Origin: Oenococcus sicerae
Lineage (GTDB): Bacteria > Bacillota > Bacilli > Lactobacillales > Lactobacillaceae
NCBI RefSeq assembly: GCF_004102045.2
Contig: NZ_CP029684.2
Span: 124,001-188,000, forward strand
DNA: 64,000 nucleotides
Direction of reading: 5' to 3'
Of the stretch, positions 45,679 to 55,510 are shown in pieces. Under the pieces are notes generated by a model. It had not been told where the DNA came from. It saw only the letters and a program-made list of their open reading frames with translations, and searched no databases. The position numbers and the translations under genes were made by a program. Positions within the stretch are counted from its first letter, which is position 1. Each line of letters starts with the position of its first letter.

Positions 45679-45772
45679 TGGAGAATGAAGGATTTGAACC
45701 CCCGCATCGCAAAGCGACCTACACTCATAATAAATTAAAAATGCCCCTTGGACCAGACTTGGGTAATTCTCC
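45679..45772 (-). tRNA. tRNA-Ser-like element with abnormal anticodon arm
   Basis: Acceptor strands GGAGAAT (45766-45772) and ATTCTCC (45680-45686) pair perfectly. A D-arm ACCCAAGTCTGGTCCAAGGGG, a long variable arm (GGTCGC-TTT-GCGATG) and a T-arm with TTCAAAT make this a class II tRNA of tRNA-Ser type. The anticodon arm is unusual. CATTT can pair with GAGTG, but the loop between them is 12 bases (TTAATTTATTAT) instead of 7, and no normal anticodon can be assigned. CCA is not encoded. It may be a decayed tRNA gene or a tRNA-like RNA. Confidence 0.65.
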
Positions 45773-45943
45773 AATGTTGTAAAAATACCAGTAGTTAGCC
45801 AGCAGACAACAGTTAATATAGTAACATAGCATCAACAGAATTTGAAATGGATCAATCAATTTCCAGCACATTAGCCGTTTACAAAAATAGCTAGCAGCAT
45901 CGAAAGAAGTATTAAAATAGGAATAAATAACAACGAGGTAGTC

Positions 45944-46375
45944 ATGACTAAAACAGCAGGATTTTCCGACTTTGAAAAAGAAGCCATGCGTCAAAGAGCT
46001 GCAGAACTAAGGAAAGAACAGTCCAACAAAGGTTCGAAGAAAAATGGCGAGGCTGATGTTCTAGAAAAAATTTCAGAGATGTCCGATCAAGAAGCTGTGA
46101 TCGCTGCGAATTTGCATCAATTAGTCAAAACGATCGCGCCGAACTTATCTGCAAAAACCTGGTACAGCATGCCAGCCTACGCCAATGAAAATGGCCAAGT
46201 TGTGATCTTCTTTCAGGCAGCATCAAAATTTAAAACTCGCTATGCCACGATCGGGTTTAGCGACTTAGCGCATTTAGATGAAAACGATCTTTGGCCTACC
46301 AGCTACGCCATTACAGAATGGAATAGTTCGGTGTCAAAAACATTAACAAAATTAATTCAACGAGCAGTAGCCTAA
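45944..46375 (+). CDS. DUF1801 (YdhG-like) family protein
   Basis: A 143-residue protein. The C-terminal two-thirds match the DUF1801/YdhG fold (LVKTIAPNLSAKTWYSMPAYANENGQVVIFFQAASKFKTRYATIGF). The N-terminal 45 residues are charged. Some relatives bind iron or act as frataxin-like chaperones in Bacillus; function here is not established. The ribosome binding site is CGAGG. It is a single gene. Confidence 0.78.
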   Translation: MTKTAGFSDFEKEAMRQRAAELRKEQSNKGSKKNGEADVLEKISEMSDQEAVIAANLHQLVKTIAPNLSAKTWYSMPAYANENGQVVIFFQAASKFKTRYATIGFSDLAHLDENDLWPTSYAITEWNSSVSKTLTKLIQRAVA

Positions 46376-46386
46376 CAACAGTTTGC

Positions 46387-46509
46387 CTATCGCTGAGACC
46401 TCGATTTTTTTATAAAATTTAGCAAAACAAACAATAGACAAATCAAAAGAAAAAAGCCAAGTCCAAGGTTTGCAATTTTGATAAACATTAAAAATAAAGT
46501 TGCTGTCAT
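46387..46509 (-). CDS. 40-residue single-pass membrane peptide
   Basis: The frame starts at ATG 46509 and stops at 46387. It encodes one strong membrane segment (about residues 14-32, NLGLGFFLLICLLFVLLNF) followed by the basic tail IKKSRSQR. GGAGG lies 13 bases upstream, and AAAGGA directly before the ATG. Short hydrophobic peptides with a basic tail include small regulatory membrane proteins and type I toxins. No antisense RNA is evident, so the role is open. The rest of 46376-46628 shows only an AATCAAT/ATTGATT inverted repeat near 46530. Confidence 0.45.
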   Translation of the reverse strand: MTATLFLMFIKIANLGLGFFLLICLLFVLLNFIKKSRSQR

Positions 46510-46628
46510 TTCCTTTAACTAACCTCCAATCAATTATTTGATTGATTTGATAATATTGCCCCCGAGTTAAATCAATCTATAACTAGCAATAAAGTCAGAT
46601 TAAATGCCATGCAGCGGTTTTGAGCAAC

Positions 46629-46660
46629 AAAAAAACTGAGATAATTCTGATCTCAGTTTT
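46629..46660. terminator. ppdK terminator
   Basis: AAAACTGAGAT (46632-46642) and ATCTCAGTTTT (46650-46660) form a perfect 11-bp stem with T-runs on both strands. Confidence 0.85.
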
Positions 46661-46679
46661 TTTAAGCAATAACTATTAT

Positions 46680-49355
46680 TTAGTCTACGAAGAAACTAAC
46701 TAGCTCAGGTTGAACCGGCTGTTTCACAGCCTTCTGCCTTGCAAGGTGACGAATATGAGCTTGCGCCGCGGCCAATCTCGCTACCGGTACTCGATAAGGC
46801 GAGCAGGAAACATAAGTAATACCAATTTCCTCAAAGAACTCGATTGATTTCGGATCTCCGCCAACTTCGCCACAAACACCGATGGGCAAATCATTTTTTG
46901 TTTTCCGACCTTTTTTAATCGCGATCTTCATCAATTCGCCAACACCTTCAACATCGATCGTTTGGAAGGGATCAGCAGGCAAAATGCCATATTCAATGTA
47001 CTTTGGCATAAAGGAGCCGACATCATCACGCGAATAACCAAAAGTCAGCTGGGTCAGATCATTTGTGCCGAAACTGAAGAAATCCGAGGATTCAGCAATG
47101 GCATCAGCCGTCATACAAGCACGCGGCATTTCCATCATGGTACCAACTGTGTACTGAACTTTGATTGATTTTTCGTTAGACGACTGTTTGATCTGTTTTG
47201 TGACTAAATCCCTGACCCAAGCCATTTCTGCCTGCGAATCAGTCAAAGGAATCATAATGTGTGGTTGAATCGTGATGCCTTCGCCAGCTAGACGGATGAC
47301 CGCATTCATAATCGCTTGAACCTGCATTTCATAAATATCAGGAAAAGTGACTGCCAAGCGATCACCACGATGGCCCAGCATTGGATTGGACTCTTTGAGT
47401 GAATTGATGCGATCTCTCAAATGTTCAGGACTGATACCGGTTTGCTTGGAAACGGCTTGAATTTCTTTTTCATCGTGCGGTAAAAATTCGTGCAATGGCG
47501 GATCAAGCAATCTGATAGTCACTTCTTTATCGCCGGCTAATTTATAAAGCTCATAAAAATCGCCCTGCTGCATTTGCAGTAGTTTGGCCAATGGGTCCTT
47601 TCGGCCTTGCAGGTCTTCAGCTAAAATCAAGCGGCGCATTTGTAGTAAACGTTCCGGCTTGAAAAACATATGCTCGGTCCGAGTCAAACCAATACCGTCT
47701 GCATCAAAATCCAAGGCCTTCTGGAAATCTTTTGGTGTATCGGCATTGGTGTAAACACCCATTTTGCTGTTTTGCTTTGCCCAATTTAAGAAGGCCGAAA
47801 GCTCACCTTTGATCGTGGCATCGCGCGTTTTGACCATCCCCGAATACAGATTGCCGCTAGTACCATCAACCGATACCCAGTCACCTTCGTGGATAATTTG
47901 TCCTTTGATTTTGGCAATTTTTCTTTCGTAATCAACTTCCAACTCATGGGCACCTACAACACCAGTAGCCGCCATACCACGGGCAACGACAGCCGCATGG
48001 GAAGTCATGCCGCCTCGAGAAGTTACAATTGCCTGACTCACGATCATGCCCTCGATGTCCTCTGGGGATGTGTCTGAGCGCATCAAAACGACTTTTTGAC
48101 CAGCATCGCTTGCCCTTTTAGCATCTTCAGCCGTGAAATAGACTTGACCACTAGCCGCCCCCGGTGATGCCGGCAGACCAGTTGTCAAAAGATCATGCTG
48201 TTTTAAATCATGAAGATCAAACTCCGGGTGCAGCATTTTAGAGATCGATTCTGGCTCAAGACGTAGTAAAGCTGTTTTCTGATCAATTAGACCCTCGCCA
48301 ACCAGATCAACAGCAATTTTAACCGCTGCGCTCGGTGTCCGCTTGCCGCTGCGCGTCTGCAGCAAATATAGTCGACCGTCTTCGATCGTAAACTCAAGAT
48401 CTTGCATTTCACGATAGTGCGTCTCTAGTTTGTTGGCGATATCTAACAGCTGTTCATAAGTATCCGGCATAGAAGCCTTCAAAGTCGCAACAGGTTGTGG
48501 TGTTCTAATACCGGCCACGACATCTTCTCCTTGTGCGTTCAGTAGATATTCGCCAAACAATCCCGCTTCACCAGTTGATGGATTGCGCGTAAAAGCAACA
48601 CCGGTTCCCGAATTCTCGCCGTAATTACCAAAAACCATTTCCTGAATGTTCACAGCCGTCCCTAGTTCTTCTGAAATATGATTTTCACGACGGTAAATTT
48701 GTGCACGATGATTGTTCCAAGAATCGAAAACAGCATTGATAGCTGCCAACAGCTGCTCTTTAGGGTCTTGCGGAAAAACACCTTTATCAGAAATTTCATA
48801 TATGTTTTTAAAATGGCTGACGATCTGTTTCAAATCCGCGACTGTCAGATCCAGATCAGATTCATAATGATGCGCATTTTTTGTGTCCGTCAAAACTTGA
48901 TCAAAAGACGCTTCCGAAATACCATAAACAACATTGCCAAACATGGCCAACAAACGCCGATAGCTGTCATAAGCAAAACGTTCATTGTGCGTTAACTCGG
49001 CTATTGTAACGACCGTTTGATCATTCAGACCGATATTTAAAATCGTATCCATCATGCCCGGCATTGAAATAGCCGCACCAGATCGAACGGAAATCAGCAA
49101 AGGATGGCTGGTCCCGTTAAATTCCTTGTTCGTCTGCCGACTCAAAGTTTGTATAGCTTGGTCAATGTCGTTTAACAAATGCTTACTCAATTGATGCGTT
49201 TGCTGATATTCATGACAAGCTTCAGTTGTCACAGTGAAACCATGCGGGACTGGCAGCCCCATATTAGTCATTTCAGATAGATTAGCGCCCTTACCACCTA
49301 GCAGATCACGCATTTTCATGTTTCCTTCTGAAAAGTCATATATTTGTTTAGTCAT
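46680..49355 (-). CDS. ppdK: Pyruvate, phosphate dikinase
   Basis: An 891-residue enzyme interconverting pyruvate, ATP and phosphate with PEP, AMP and pyrophosphate. The N-terminal ATP-grasp domain starts at LLGGKGANLSEMTNMGLPVPHGFTV, the phospho-His is in GGMTSHAAVVARGMA, and the C-terminal PEP domain ends with FGTNDLTQLTFGYSRDD and the catalytic Cys in GVCGEVGGDP. It probably supplies PEP from pyruvate when hexose is scarce. A perfect cre site precedes it, and a CBS-domain regulator gene is adjacent on the same strand. Confidence 0.96.
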   Translation of the reverse strand: MTKQIYDFSEGNMKMRDLLGGKGANLSEMTNMGLPVPHGFTVTTEACHEYQQTHQLSKHLLNDIDQAIQTLSRQTNKEFNGTSHPLLISVRSGAAISMPGMMDTILNIGLNDQTVVTIAELTHNERFAYDSYRRLLAMFGNVVYGISEASFDQVLTDTKNAHHYESDLDLTVADLKQIVSHFKNIYEISDKGVFPQDPKEQLLAAINAVFDSWNNHRAQIYRRENHISEELGTAVNIQEMVFGNYGENSGTGVAFTRNPSTGEAGLFGEYLLNAQGEDVVAGIRTPQPVATLKASMPDTYEQLLDIANKLETHYREMQDLEFTIEDGRLYLLQTRSGKRTPSAAVKIAVDLVGEGLIDQKTALLRLEPESISKMLHPEFDLHDLKQHDLLTTGLPASPGAASGQVYFTAEDAKRASDAGQKVVLMRSDTSPEDIEGMIVSQAIVTSRGGMTSHAAVVARGMAATGVVGAHELEVDYERKIAKIKGQIIHEGDWVSVDGTSGNLYSGMVKTRDATIKGELSAFLNWAKQNSKMGVYTNADTPKDFQKALDFDADGIGLTRTEHMFFKPERLLQMRRLILAEDLQGRKDPLAKLLQMQQGDFYELYKLAGDKEVTIRLLDPPLHEFLPHDEKEIQAVSKQTGISPEHLRDRINSLKESNPMLGHRGDRLAVTFPDIYEMQVQAIMNAVIRLAGEGITIQPHIMIPLTDSQAEMAWVRDLVTKQIKQSSNEKSIKVQYTVGTMMEMPRACMTADAIAESSDFFSFGTNDLTQLTFGYSRDDVGSFMPKYIEYGILPADPFQTIDVEGVGELMKIAIKKGRKTKNDLPIGVCGEVGGDPKSIEFFEEIGITYVSCSPYRVPVARLAAAQAHIRHLARQKAVKQPVQPELVSFFVD

Positions 49356-49374
49356 ATATCGCTCCTTTTGAACT

Positions 49375-49440
49375 AATAATACGTATCATTGGTTCAATAT
49401 ATAATTTATAATAACTTTAATTAAATTGCAAGCGCTTACA
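49375..49440 (-). promoter_or_regulatory. ppdK control region: palindrome and perfect cre site
   Basis: AATAATACGTATCATT (49375-49390) is a near-perfect palindrome (one mismatch) between promoter and start codon. TTGCAAGCGCTTACA (49426-49440) matches the CcpA consensus at every defined base. A/T-rich -10-like sequence lies between them, but the exact promoter is unclear. The palindrome half ATGATAC recurs before the regulator gene. Positions 49441-49585 show nothing else. Confidence 0.7.
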
Positions 49441-49585
49441 GTTAAATGAACATAAAAAAGTCATAAACCAGCGTTGTAGCGAAATTAATCGAGTTAATTG
49501 TTTTAATCGAGATTTAAATACGACGTCATTTATCCAAAAAAAGAGCAAAAAAAGAGAACTAAGTCTCAATCATATAGTGCATGAT

Positions 49586-50221
49586 TCAATTTGAAAAATC
49601 GTTGATTCCGCTTTCGATGAAATGTTGAAAGATACGGTTCTTCGTGATTTTGCCAATGGCGTGACGGCTCATTTTGTTTTCCACGACCGGTAGTGAATCA
49701 ACTCGATGATGCAGCAGCAGACGACCTGCTTCAAACACAGACATATCAGCGGTCGCAGTAATAATATTTGGCATTCTCGTCATCACGACGCTGGCCAGCA
49801 TTGACTGAATATTACTATTATTCAAGCTGGCACGTAATAAATCTTTACGAGAGATCAAACCCACCAAATTGCTCTGATTATCAACCACATACAATGAGCC
49901 AACATCTTTTAAGAACAATTTGCTGACAGCGTCCTGCAATGTATCATTTGCTTTAATTTCTGTTGCCGGCAAAAGAATATTAGCAATCGGCATTTTATAA
50001 AGAGTCTCATAATCAAAGCTCAGCAATCGATTACCTTTATATTCATAACCAACTTTTGGCCGAGCATCCAGAACAGAAACGCTGGTCAAAAAACGTAAAT
50101 CCGGCCTAATTGTTGAAACACTCAGCAACAAATTATCGGCAATTTTTTTGCTCGTCAACGGACTGTTTTGCTTCAGCATGTCAATGATCTGTGTTTGTCG
50201 TTTTGTAAAATCCATTCTCAT
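49586..50221 (-). CDS. CcpN-like regulator with helix-turn-helix and two CBS domains
   Basis: A 211-residue protein. The N-terminal winged helix is QTQIIDMLKQNSPLTSKKIADNLLLSVSTIRPDLRFL, followed by a CBS pair (about residues 75-205; LQDAVSKLFLKDVGSLYVVDNQSNLVGLISRKDLL). CBS domains sense adenine nucleotides. Bacillus CcpN has the same layout and represses gluconeogenic genes. Its place upstream of ppdK suggests control of PEP formation in response to energy state, and the shared ATGATAC element supports this. Confidence 0.85.
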   Translation of the reverse strand: MRMDFTKRQTQIIDMLKQNSPLTSKKIADNLLLSVSTIRPDLRFLTSVSVLDARPKVGYEYKGNRLLSFDYETLYKMPIANILLPATEIKANDTLQDAVSKLFLKDVGSLYVVDNQSNLVGLISRKDLLRASLNNSNIQSMLASVVMTRMPNIITATADMSVFEAGRLLLHHRVDSLPVVENKMSRHAIGKITKNRIFQHFIESGINDFSN

Positions 50222-50262
50222 AACTCCATTAAGCCGAAATCAGTCGTTAAAATGACATCATA

Positions 50263-50288
50263 ATGATACTTATCTACTTGTATGATAC
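50263..50288 (-). promoter_or_regulatory. Paired ATGATAC boxes before the CBS regulator
   Basis: ATGATAC occurs at 50263-50269 and 50282-50288 in direct orientation, 19 bases apart. The same heptamer forms half of the palindrome before ppdK. They may be autoregulatory operators. Confidence 0.5.
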
Positions 50289-50342
50289 CCATTAATTAGC
50301 AGCGAGTGCAGCGAGATCGCCAGAAATTTTAAAAATTAACGC

Positions 50343-52002
<1,660 letters not shown>

Positions 52003-52013
52003 CTATACTTCCT

Positions 52014-52925
52014 TTAATCGTAGATATGTTTGCTTAAATAGCGTTCGCTTGAATCTGGAAAAACAGTCACAATCGTTGAAGCTGCAGGTAATTGTTCAGC
52101 CACTTGCAGGCTGGCCGCCAAAGCAGCACCGCTAGAACTTCCCACAAACAAGCCACTGTGTTTGGCTAACCATTTAACATATTTAAAAGCTTCGTCATCA
52201 CTGATCGTTTTGACTTGATCAACATGAATTTGTTTAAAAAACGGTGGTACGAATTCCACGCCAATGCCTTCAATACGGTGGCTGTGTGCAGGCCCACCGT
52301 TTAGAATCGACCCAACAGGTTCAACGGTGACAGCCTGCATATGCGGATAGCGTTCCTGCAAGGCGCGTGTTGTCCCGACAAAGGTACCGCCACTGCCAGA
52401 TCCGGCAACGAAAGCATCGATAGGCAGATCGGCCAAGTCATGTAAAATTTCTGGGCCTAATGTTTTGTAGTAAATATCCGGATTGGCCGGATTTTGAAAC
52501 TGCAGCGGCACATAAGAATTCGGTGTTTTGGCGGCTAAACTTTCGGCTTTGGCAATCGCACCTCTGATACCGTCAGCAGCTGGAGTATTGATAACTTGCG
52601 CACCAAGTGCCCGCATCAAAACTTGTTTTTCAAAACTAAATTTCTCCGGCACGATTAACTTGACCGGTAAATGATATTTTTGAGCAGCTAAGGCAACACC
52701 AATGCCTGTGTTGCCAGCCGTTGGTTCAATAATTGTTGTAGCGGATTTGATGGCACCTATGCGGCGGCCATGTTCGATTAAAGCAAGACCAAGACGATCT
52801 TTGACACTGCCGCCTGGATTAAACATTTCCAATTTGGCATAAATTTGGCTACCCTTCGCTGCTTTGATATTTAAATGTAGCAAAGGTGTGTGGCCAATTG
52901 TTTCATAAACACTTTCAATTAACAT
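52014..52925 (-). CDS. Cysteine synthase/cystathionine beta-synthase
   Basis: A 303-residue fold-II PLP enzyme. The PLP lysine is in [15 protein letters not shown], the cofactor phosphate loop is GSGSGGTF, and the substrate loop is [10 protein letters not shown]. It makes cysteine from O-acetylserine and sulfide, or cystathionine from homocysteine and (acetyl)serine; the operon partners fit the latter. It is the first gene of the operon and sits behind a Cys-rich leader peptide and terminator. The ribosome binding site is AAAGGAG. Confidence 0.92.
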   Translation of the reverse strand: MLIESVYETIGHTPLLHLNIKAAKGSQIYAKLEMFNPGGSVKDRLGLALIEHGRRIGAIKSATTIIEPTAGNTGIGVALAAQKYHLPVKLIVPEKFSFEKQVLMRALGAQVINTPAADGIRGAIAKAESLAAKTPNSYVPLQFQNPANPDIYYKTLGPEILHDLADLPIDAFVAGSGSGGTFVGTTRALQERYPHMQAVTVEPVGSILNGGPAHSHRIEGIGVEFVPPFFKQIHVDQVKTISDDEAFKYVKWLAKHSGLFVGSSSGAALAASLQVAEQLPAASTIVTVFPDSSERYLSKHIYD

Positions 52926-52950
52926 TTTTAATACTCCTTTGTAAAAGTAG

Positions 52951-52990
52951 ACAAAAAAAGACGCAGATCCTTAATGAGAATTTGCGTCTT
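52951..52990 (-). terminator. Attenuator terminator of the cysteine operon
   Basis: On the minus strand AAGACGCA (from 52983-52990) pairs perfectly with TGCGTCTT (from 52958-52965), with two more pairs beyond one mismatch, followed by a T-run. It ends 25 bases before the first gene and 55 bases after the leader peptide stop. AGAGTT just upstream can pair with AATTCT inside the terminator loop side, a weak antiterminator candidate. Confidence 0.75.
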
Positions 52991-53044
52991 GCAGGTTTAA
53001 CTCTGATTTTAAAATTAGCCTAAATGGTGGTTATTTCGGACATT

Positions 53045-53125
53045 TTAAGCACAACAACAATCAGTGAACCGACAAAAACGCGGCCCACAACAACAACTAT
53101 TTGATTGCTTCTGTGCAAAAGACAT
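53045..53125 (-). CDS. Cys-rich leader peptide of the cysteine operon
   Basis: A 26-codon frame from ATG 53125 to TAA 53045-53047. GGAGG at 53134-53138 gives an excellent Shine-Dalgarno eight bases upstream. Cys codons occur at positions 11-13, 18 and 23-25, all TGT, so seven of 26 residues are Cys. The bases coding residues 4-8 can pair with those coding 21-26 in a 15-position helix with one mismatch. A terminator follows and then genes for cysteine formation. I infer ribosome-mediated attenuation by Cys-tRNA shortage. Cys-rich leader peptides upstream of sulfur genes are known in actinobacteria. Confidence 0.85.
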   Translation of the reverse strand: MSFAQKQSNSCCCGPRFCRFTDCCCA

Positions 53126-53234
53126 GAATAAAACCTCCAGTTATTTAATAAATTCATCATAGCTGACTTAATCAACGATTTCAACAAAATCATTTTCCAC
53201 CCTATCTGTAATAAAATGAGTTTGTGAGGAAAAA

Positions 53235-54113
53235 ACGAATCTGCTCTTTTCGATTACAGAAAATTATACAAAGCAATTAAGGACGACGCTCTTTTCGATC
53301 AGAGCAAACAATCCACAAGATGCGTTTGATGTCTATTTAATCCTTGATGGTCATCTGTCCAAGCAAGTCAATGGCTTAAGCGATTTTTGCCGGTCTTTAA
53401 ACATGAAGCTGCATTTGATCCAAATACCGGAAAAACTTTTTGCCAAAGCGCCTAAAACGAAGCGCTACCCAAAAACAATTTATTACCGTTTGATCGCACA
53501 AAATTTCCTGCCAGACAGTCTTGACCGGATTCTTTATCTTGACTGTGACCTGATCTGCCTGAATCCTTTTGGGGCATTTTATCATTTGGACTTCGAAAAT
53601 AAGCTGTATGCTGCGGCCAGTCATTTTGAAAACATTAAAATCAGCAGTACTTTTAATAAAATTCGTTTGGGAAACTATGATTCGGATAACTATTTTAATT
53701 CTGGCGTTCTACTGATGAATTTGAAAATGCTGCGTCAAAAAATCAATATCAACGACATTTACGCTTATATCGAAAAAAATAGCCTGCAGTTATTACTGCC
53801 CGATCAAGATGTGTTAAACGCATTATATGGTAATCAAATCAAATCCGTAGCGGATACTTATTACAATTACGATACGCGTTATTTTAGCGCTTACAAGCTT
53901 TTAAATGACGGGCTGACCGATCTTGACTGGATCATGAAACACACAGTTTTCCTGCATTTTTGCGGTCCATACAAGCCTTGGAACAAGTCATATAATCGCA
54001 AATTTGCGGCACTTTACAAGCACTATGAGTGGGTCGCTAACCGAGATTCGCTAGATAAAAATGAGACCGATCAAGGCTTGAAACCATCAGTTGACAAAAA
54101 ACAGCCTTTGTAA
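53235..54113 (+). CDS. GT8 family glycosyltransferase with ACG at the start position
   Basis: A 292-residue glycosyltransferase. The metal-binding DxD is in ILYLDCDLICLNP, with a YFNSGVLLMNL segment and the C-terminal HFCGPYKPW motif of GT8 enzymes. The first ATG in frame (53403) would remove the first 56 residues, including the nucleotide-binding strand. The reading frame upstream encodes NLLFSITENYTKQLRTTL, the expected family N-terminus, and begins at ACG 53235 six bases after GTGAGG. So either ACG is used as start or the start codon was lost by one T-to-C change. Confidence 0.75.
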   Translation, partial: TNLLFSITENYTKQLRTTLFSIRANNPQDAFDVYLILDGHLSKQVNGLSDFCRSLNMKLHLIQIPEKLFAKAPKTKRYPKTIYYRLIAQNFLPDSLDRILYLDCDLICLNPFGAFYHLDFENKLYAAASHFENIKISSTFNKIRLGNYDSDNYFNSGVLLMNLKMLRQKININDIYAYIEKNSLQLLLPDQDVLNALYGNQIKSVADTYYNYDTRYFSAYKLLNDGLTDLDWIMKHTVFLHFCGPYKPWNKSYNRKFAALYKHYEWVANRDSLDKNETDQGLKPSVDKKQPL

Positions 54114-54153
54114 AAAAAGCCCCATATCAACAATTGTCAATACAGAGCTAAAA

Positions 54154-54237
54154 TGCGGGCGATGGGAGTCGAACCCATACGGTATTTCTACCACAGGATC
54201 CTTAATCCTGCGCGTCTGCCAATTCCGCCACGTCCGC
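54154..54237 (-). tRNA. tRNA-Leu (anticodon AAG)
   Basis: Acceptor GCGGACG with CGCCCGC (one mismatch), D-arm GTGGCGGAATTGGCAGACGC, anticodon stem CAGGA/TCCTG with loop TTAAGGA giving AAG (54201-54203 on the plus strand), a long variable arm and T-arm GGGTTCGACTCCC. The class II shape and identity fit tRNA-Leu reading CUU. CCA is not encoded. Confidence 0.88.
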
Positions 54238-54422
54238 GAACAAAAATATTATACTCGAAAAACAGGCGAACTGCTTGGATTAATTCAATAAAATAAGTAA
54301 ATCTTGTCATTTGGTCGATTTACCATACTAAAATGAGAACCCTTTCTTGATTTAATCTAATTTTGATTCAAAAAAACACTTTTGAGTGATAGACTAGTTT
54401 AAAATTTAAGTAGGAGGAAATT

Positions 54423-54995
54423 ATGATTGAATATCAGATTCGTGGTGAGAATATGGGAACGACCGATGCAATTGATAACTATATCAAGGCTCGTTTGGAA
54501 AAACTGAATAACTACATCGAATCAGGAAATGATCCGATCGCACGCGTTAATGTCCGCAAATACAATGAAAAGACCTTTAAAATCGAAGTCACAATTCCAC
54601 TGCCCTACTTGACATTACGTGCCGAAGAAACACAAAGTGACTTCTATAGTGCCGTTGATCAAGTTTCCGCTAAATTGCTCCGCCAGATTCGTAAATTCAA
54701 GACTAAAGTCAATCGTAAATCTCGCGAAAAGGGTTATAAGGGCATTGATTTTAATGAAGAAATCGATCCTTTGCCAGCTGATTCGGCTGAAGAAAAAACT
54801 GTTGATGTTATTCGCCGCAAGACATTATCGTTAAAGCCGATGGATATTGAAGAAGCAGTTTTACAAATGGAAATGCTTGATCATGACTTCTTTTTGTTCT
54901 TAAATGCCGAAACAGATCAGCTTGATATCGTCTATAAAAGAGATGATGGCAAATATGGGCTGATCGAAACGGCAAACGTTGAAAGTTCAAAATAA
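54423..54995 (+). CDS. hpf: Ribosome hibernation promoting factor, long form
   Basis: A 190-residue protein. The N-terminal S30AE domain (MIEYQIRGENMGTTDAIDNY to about 100) binds the 30S decoding centre. The C-terminal dimerisation domain (about 130-185, VIRRKTLSLKPMDIEEAVLQMEMLDHDFFLFLNAET) joins two ribosomes into 100S dimers. It has a strong ribosome binding site (TAGGAGGA). In many Firmicutes hpf lies between comFC and secA; here that position is empty and hpf is 18 kb away. Confidence 0.95.
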   Translation: MIEYQIRGENMGTTDAIDNYIKARLEKLNNYIESGNDPIARVNVRKYNEKTFKIEVTIPLPYLTLRAEETQSDFYSAVDQVSAKLLRQIRKFKTKVNRKSREKGYKGIDFNEEIDPLPADSAEEKTVDVIRRKTLSLKPMDIEEAVLQMEMLDHDFFLFLNAETDQLDIVYKRDDGKYGLIETANVESSK

Positions 54996-55003
54996 TTACC
55001 TTG

Positions 55004-55027
55004 AAAACAGCTCAGGCTGTTTTTTTA
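55004..55027 (+). terminator. hpf terminator
   Basis: AACAGC and GCTGTT flank a 4-base loop and a T-run follows. It reaches the convergent sprT stop codon. Confidence 0.8.
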
Positions 55028-55507
55028 TTTTAAATGTTTCTCCGCGACCAATTTCAAAGTTGCACCATCGATGCCGCAACGCATTTTTCTTAAATTGATT
55101 TTACGATGCCGCGAATATTCATGATGATGAGCGGCCGTACACTGATAAATATAAAAAGATTTCGCCTGGGAATGCAGTGGTGAATATCGAGGCGCATCGA
55201 TCTGTTTCAGCAAGTTTTGAAAATCACGATCATTTTCCCGGTGAATGCCCTTTGTTAAAAAAATATCATAATGAGCTAGTTCATGTTTGATGATTCCTGG
55301 TAGATCCTCATCTGAAAGTTTTGGATTAATTTCCATAAAAACTTTTTGTTTTAAAATCCGACTACCAATTTTTGGAAAAACCATTCGGCCGCCCGTTGAA
55401 CGCAAATGTCCATTAAAAAAAACATCATGATTGAAATTTTTGCCAAAATACATAAGCGAAAGGCGCTCAACGAGCGCCTTCAGTTCTAATTTTGAAATTT
55501 GAGTCAT
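55025..55507 (-). CDS. SprT-like metalloprotease-fold protein
   Basis: A 160-residue SprT-family protein with the zincin motif HELAHY (HExxH) in GIIKHELAHYDIF. In most relatives a C-terminal zinc ribbon with four cysteines follows. Here only single cysteines remain (YQCTAAHHHEY and MRCGIDGAT), so the ribbon is degenerate. Bacterial SprT members are poorly characterised. The gene overlaps nothing but lies three bases after an unknown gene on the same strand. Confidence 0.82.
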   Translation of the reverse strand: MTQISKLELKALVERLSLMYFGKNFNHDVFFNGHLRSTGGRMVFPKIGSRILKQKVFMEINPKLSDEDLPGIIKHELAHYDIFLTKGIHRENDRDFQNLLKQIDAPRYSPLHSQAKSFYIYQCTAAHHHEYSRHRKINLRKMRCGIDGATLKLVAEKHLK

Positions 55508-55510
55508 TGA

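Noticed and set aside
45345-45994. Open frames of 76 and 89 codons
   Set aside because: One is antisense to the T-box leader; the other runs through the tRNA-like gene and has no ribosome binding site.
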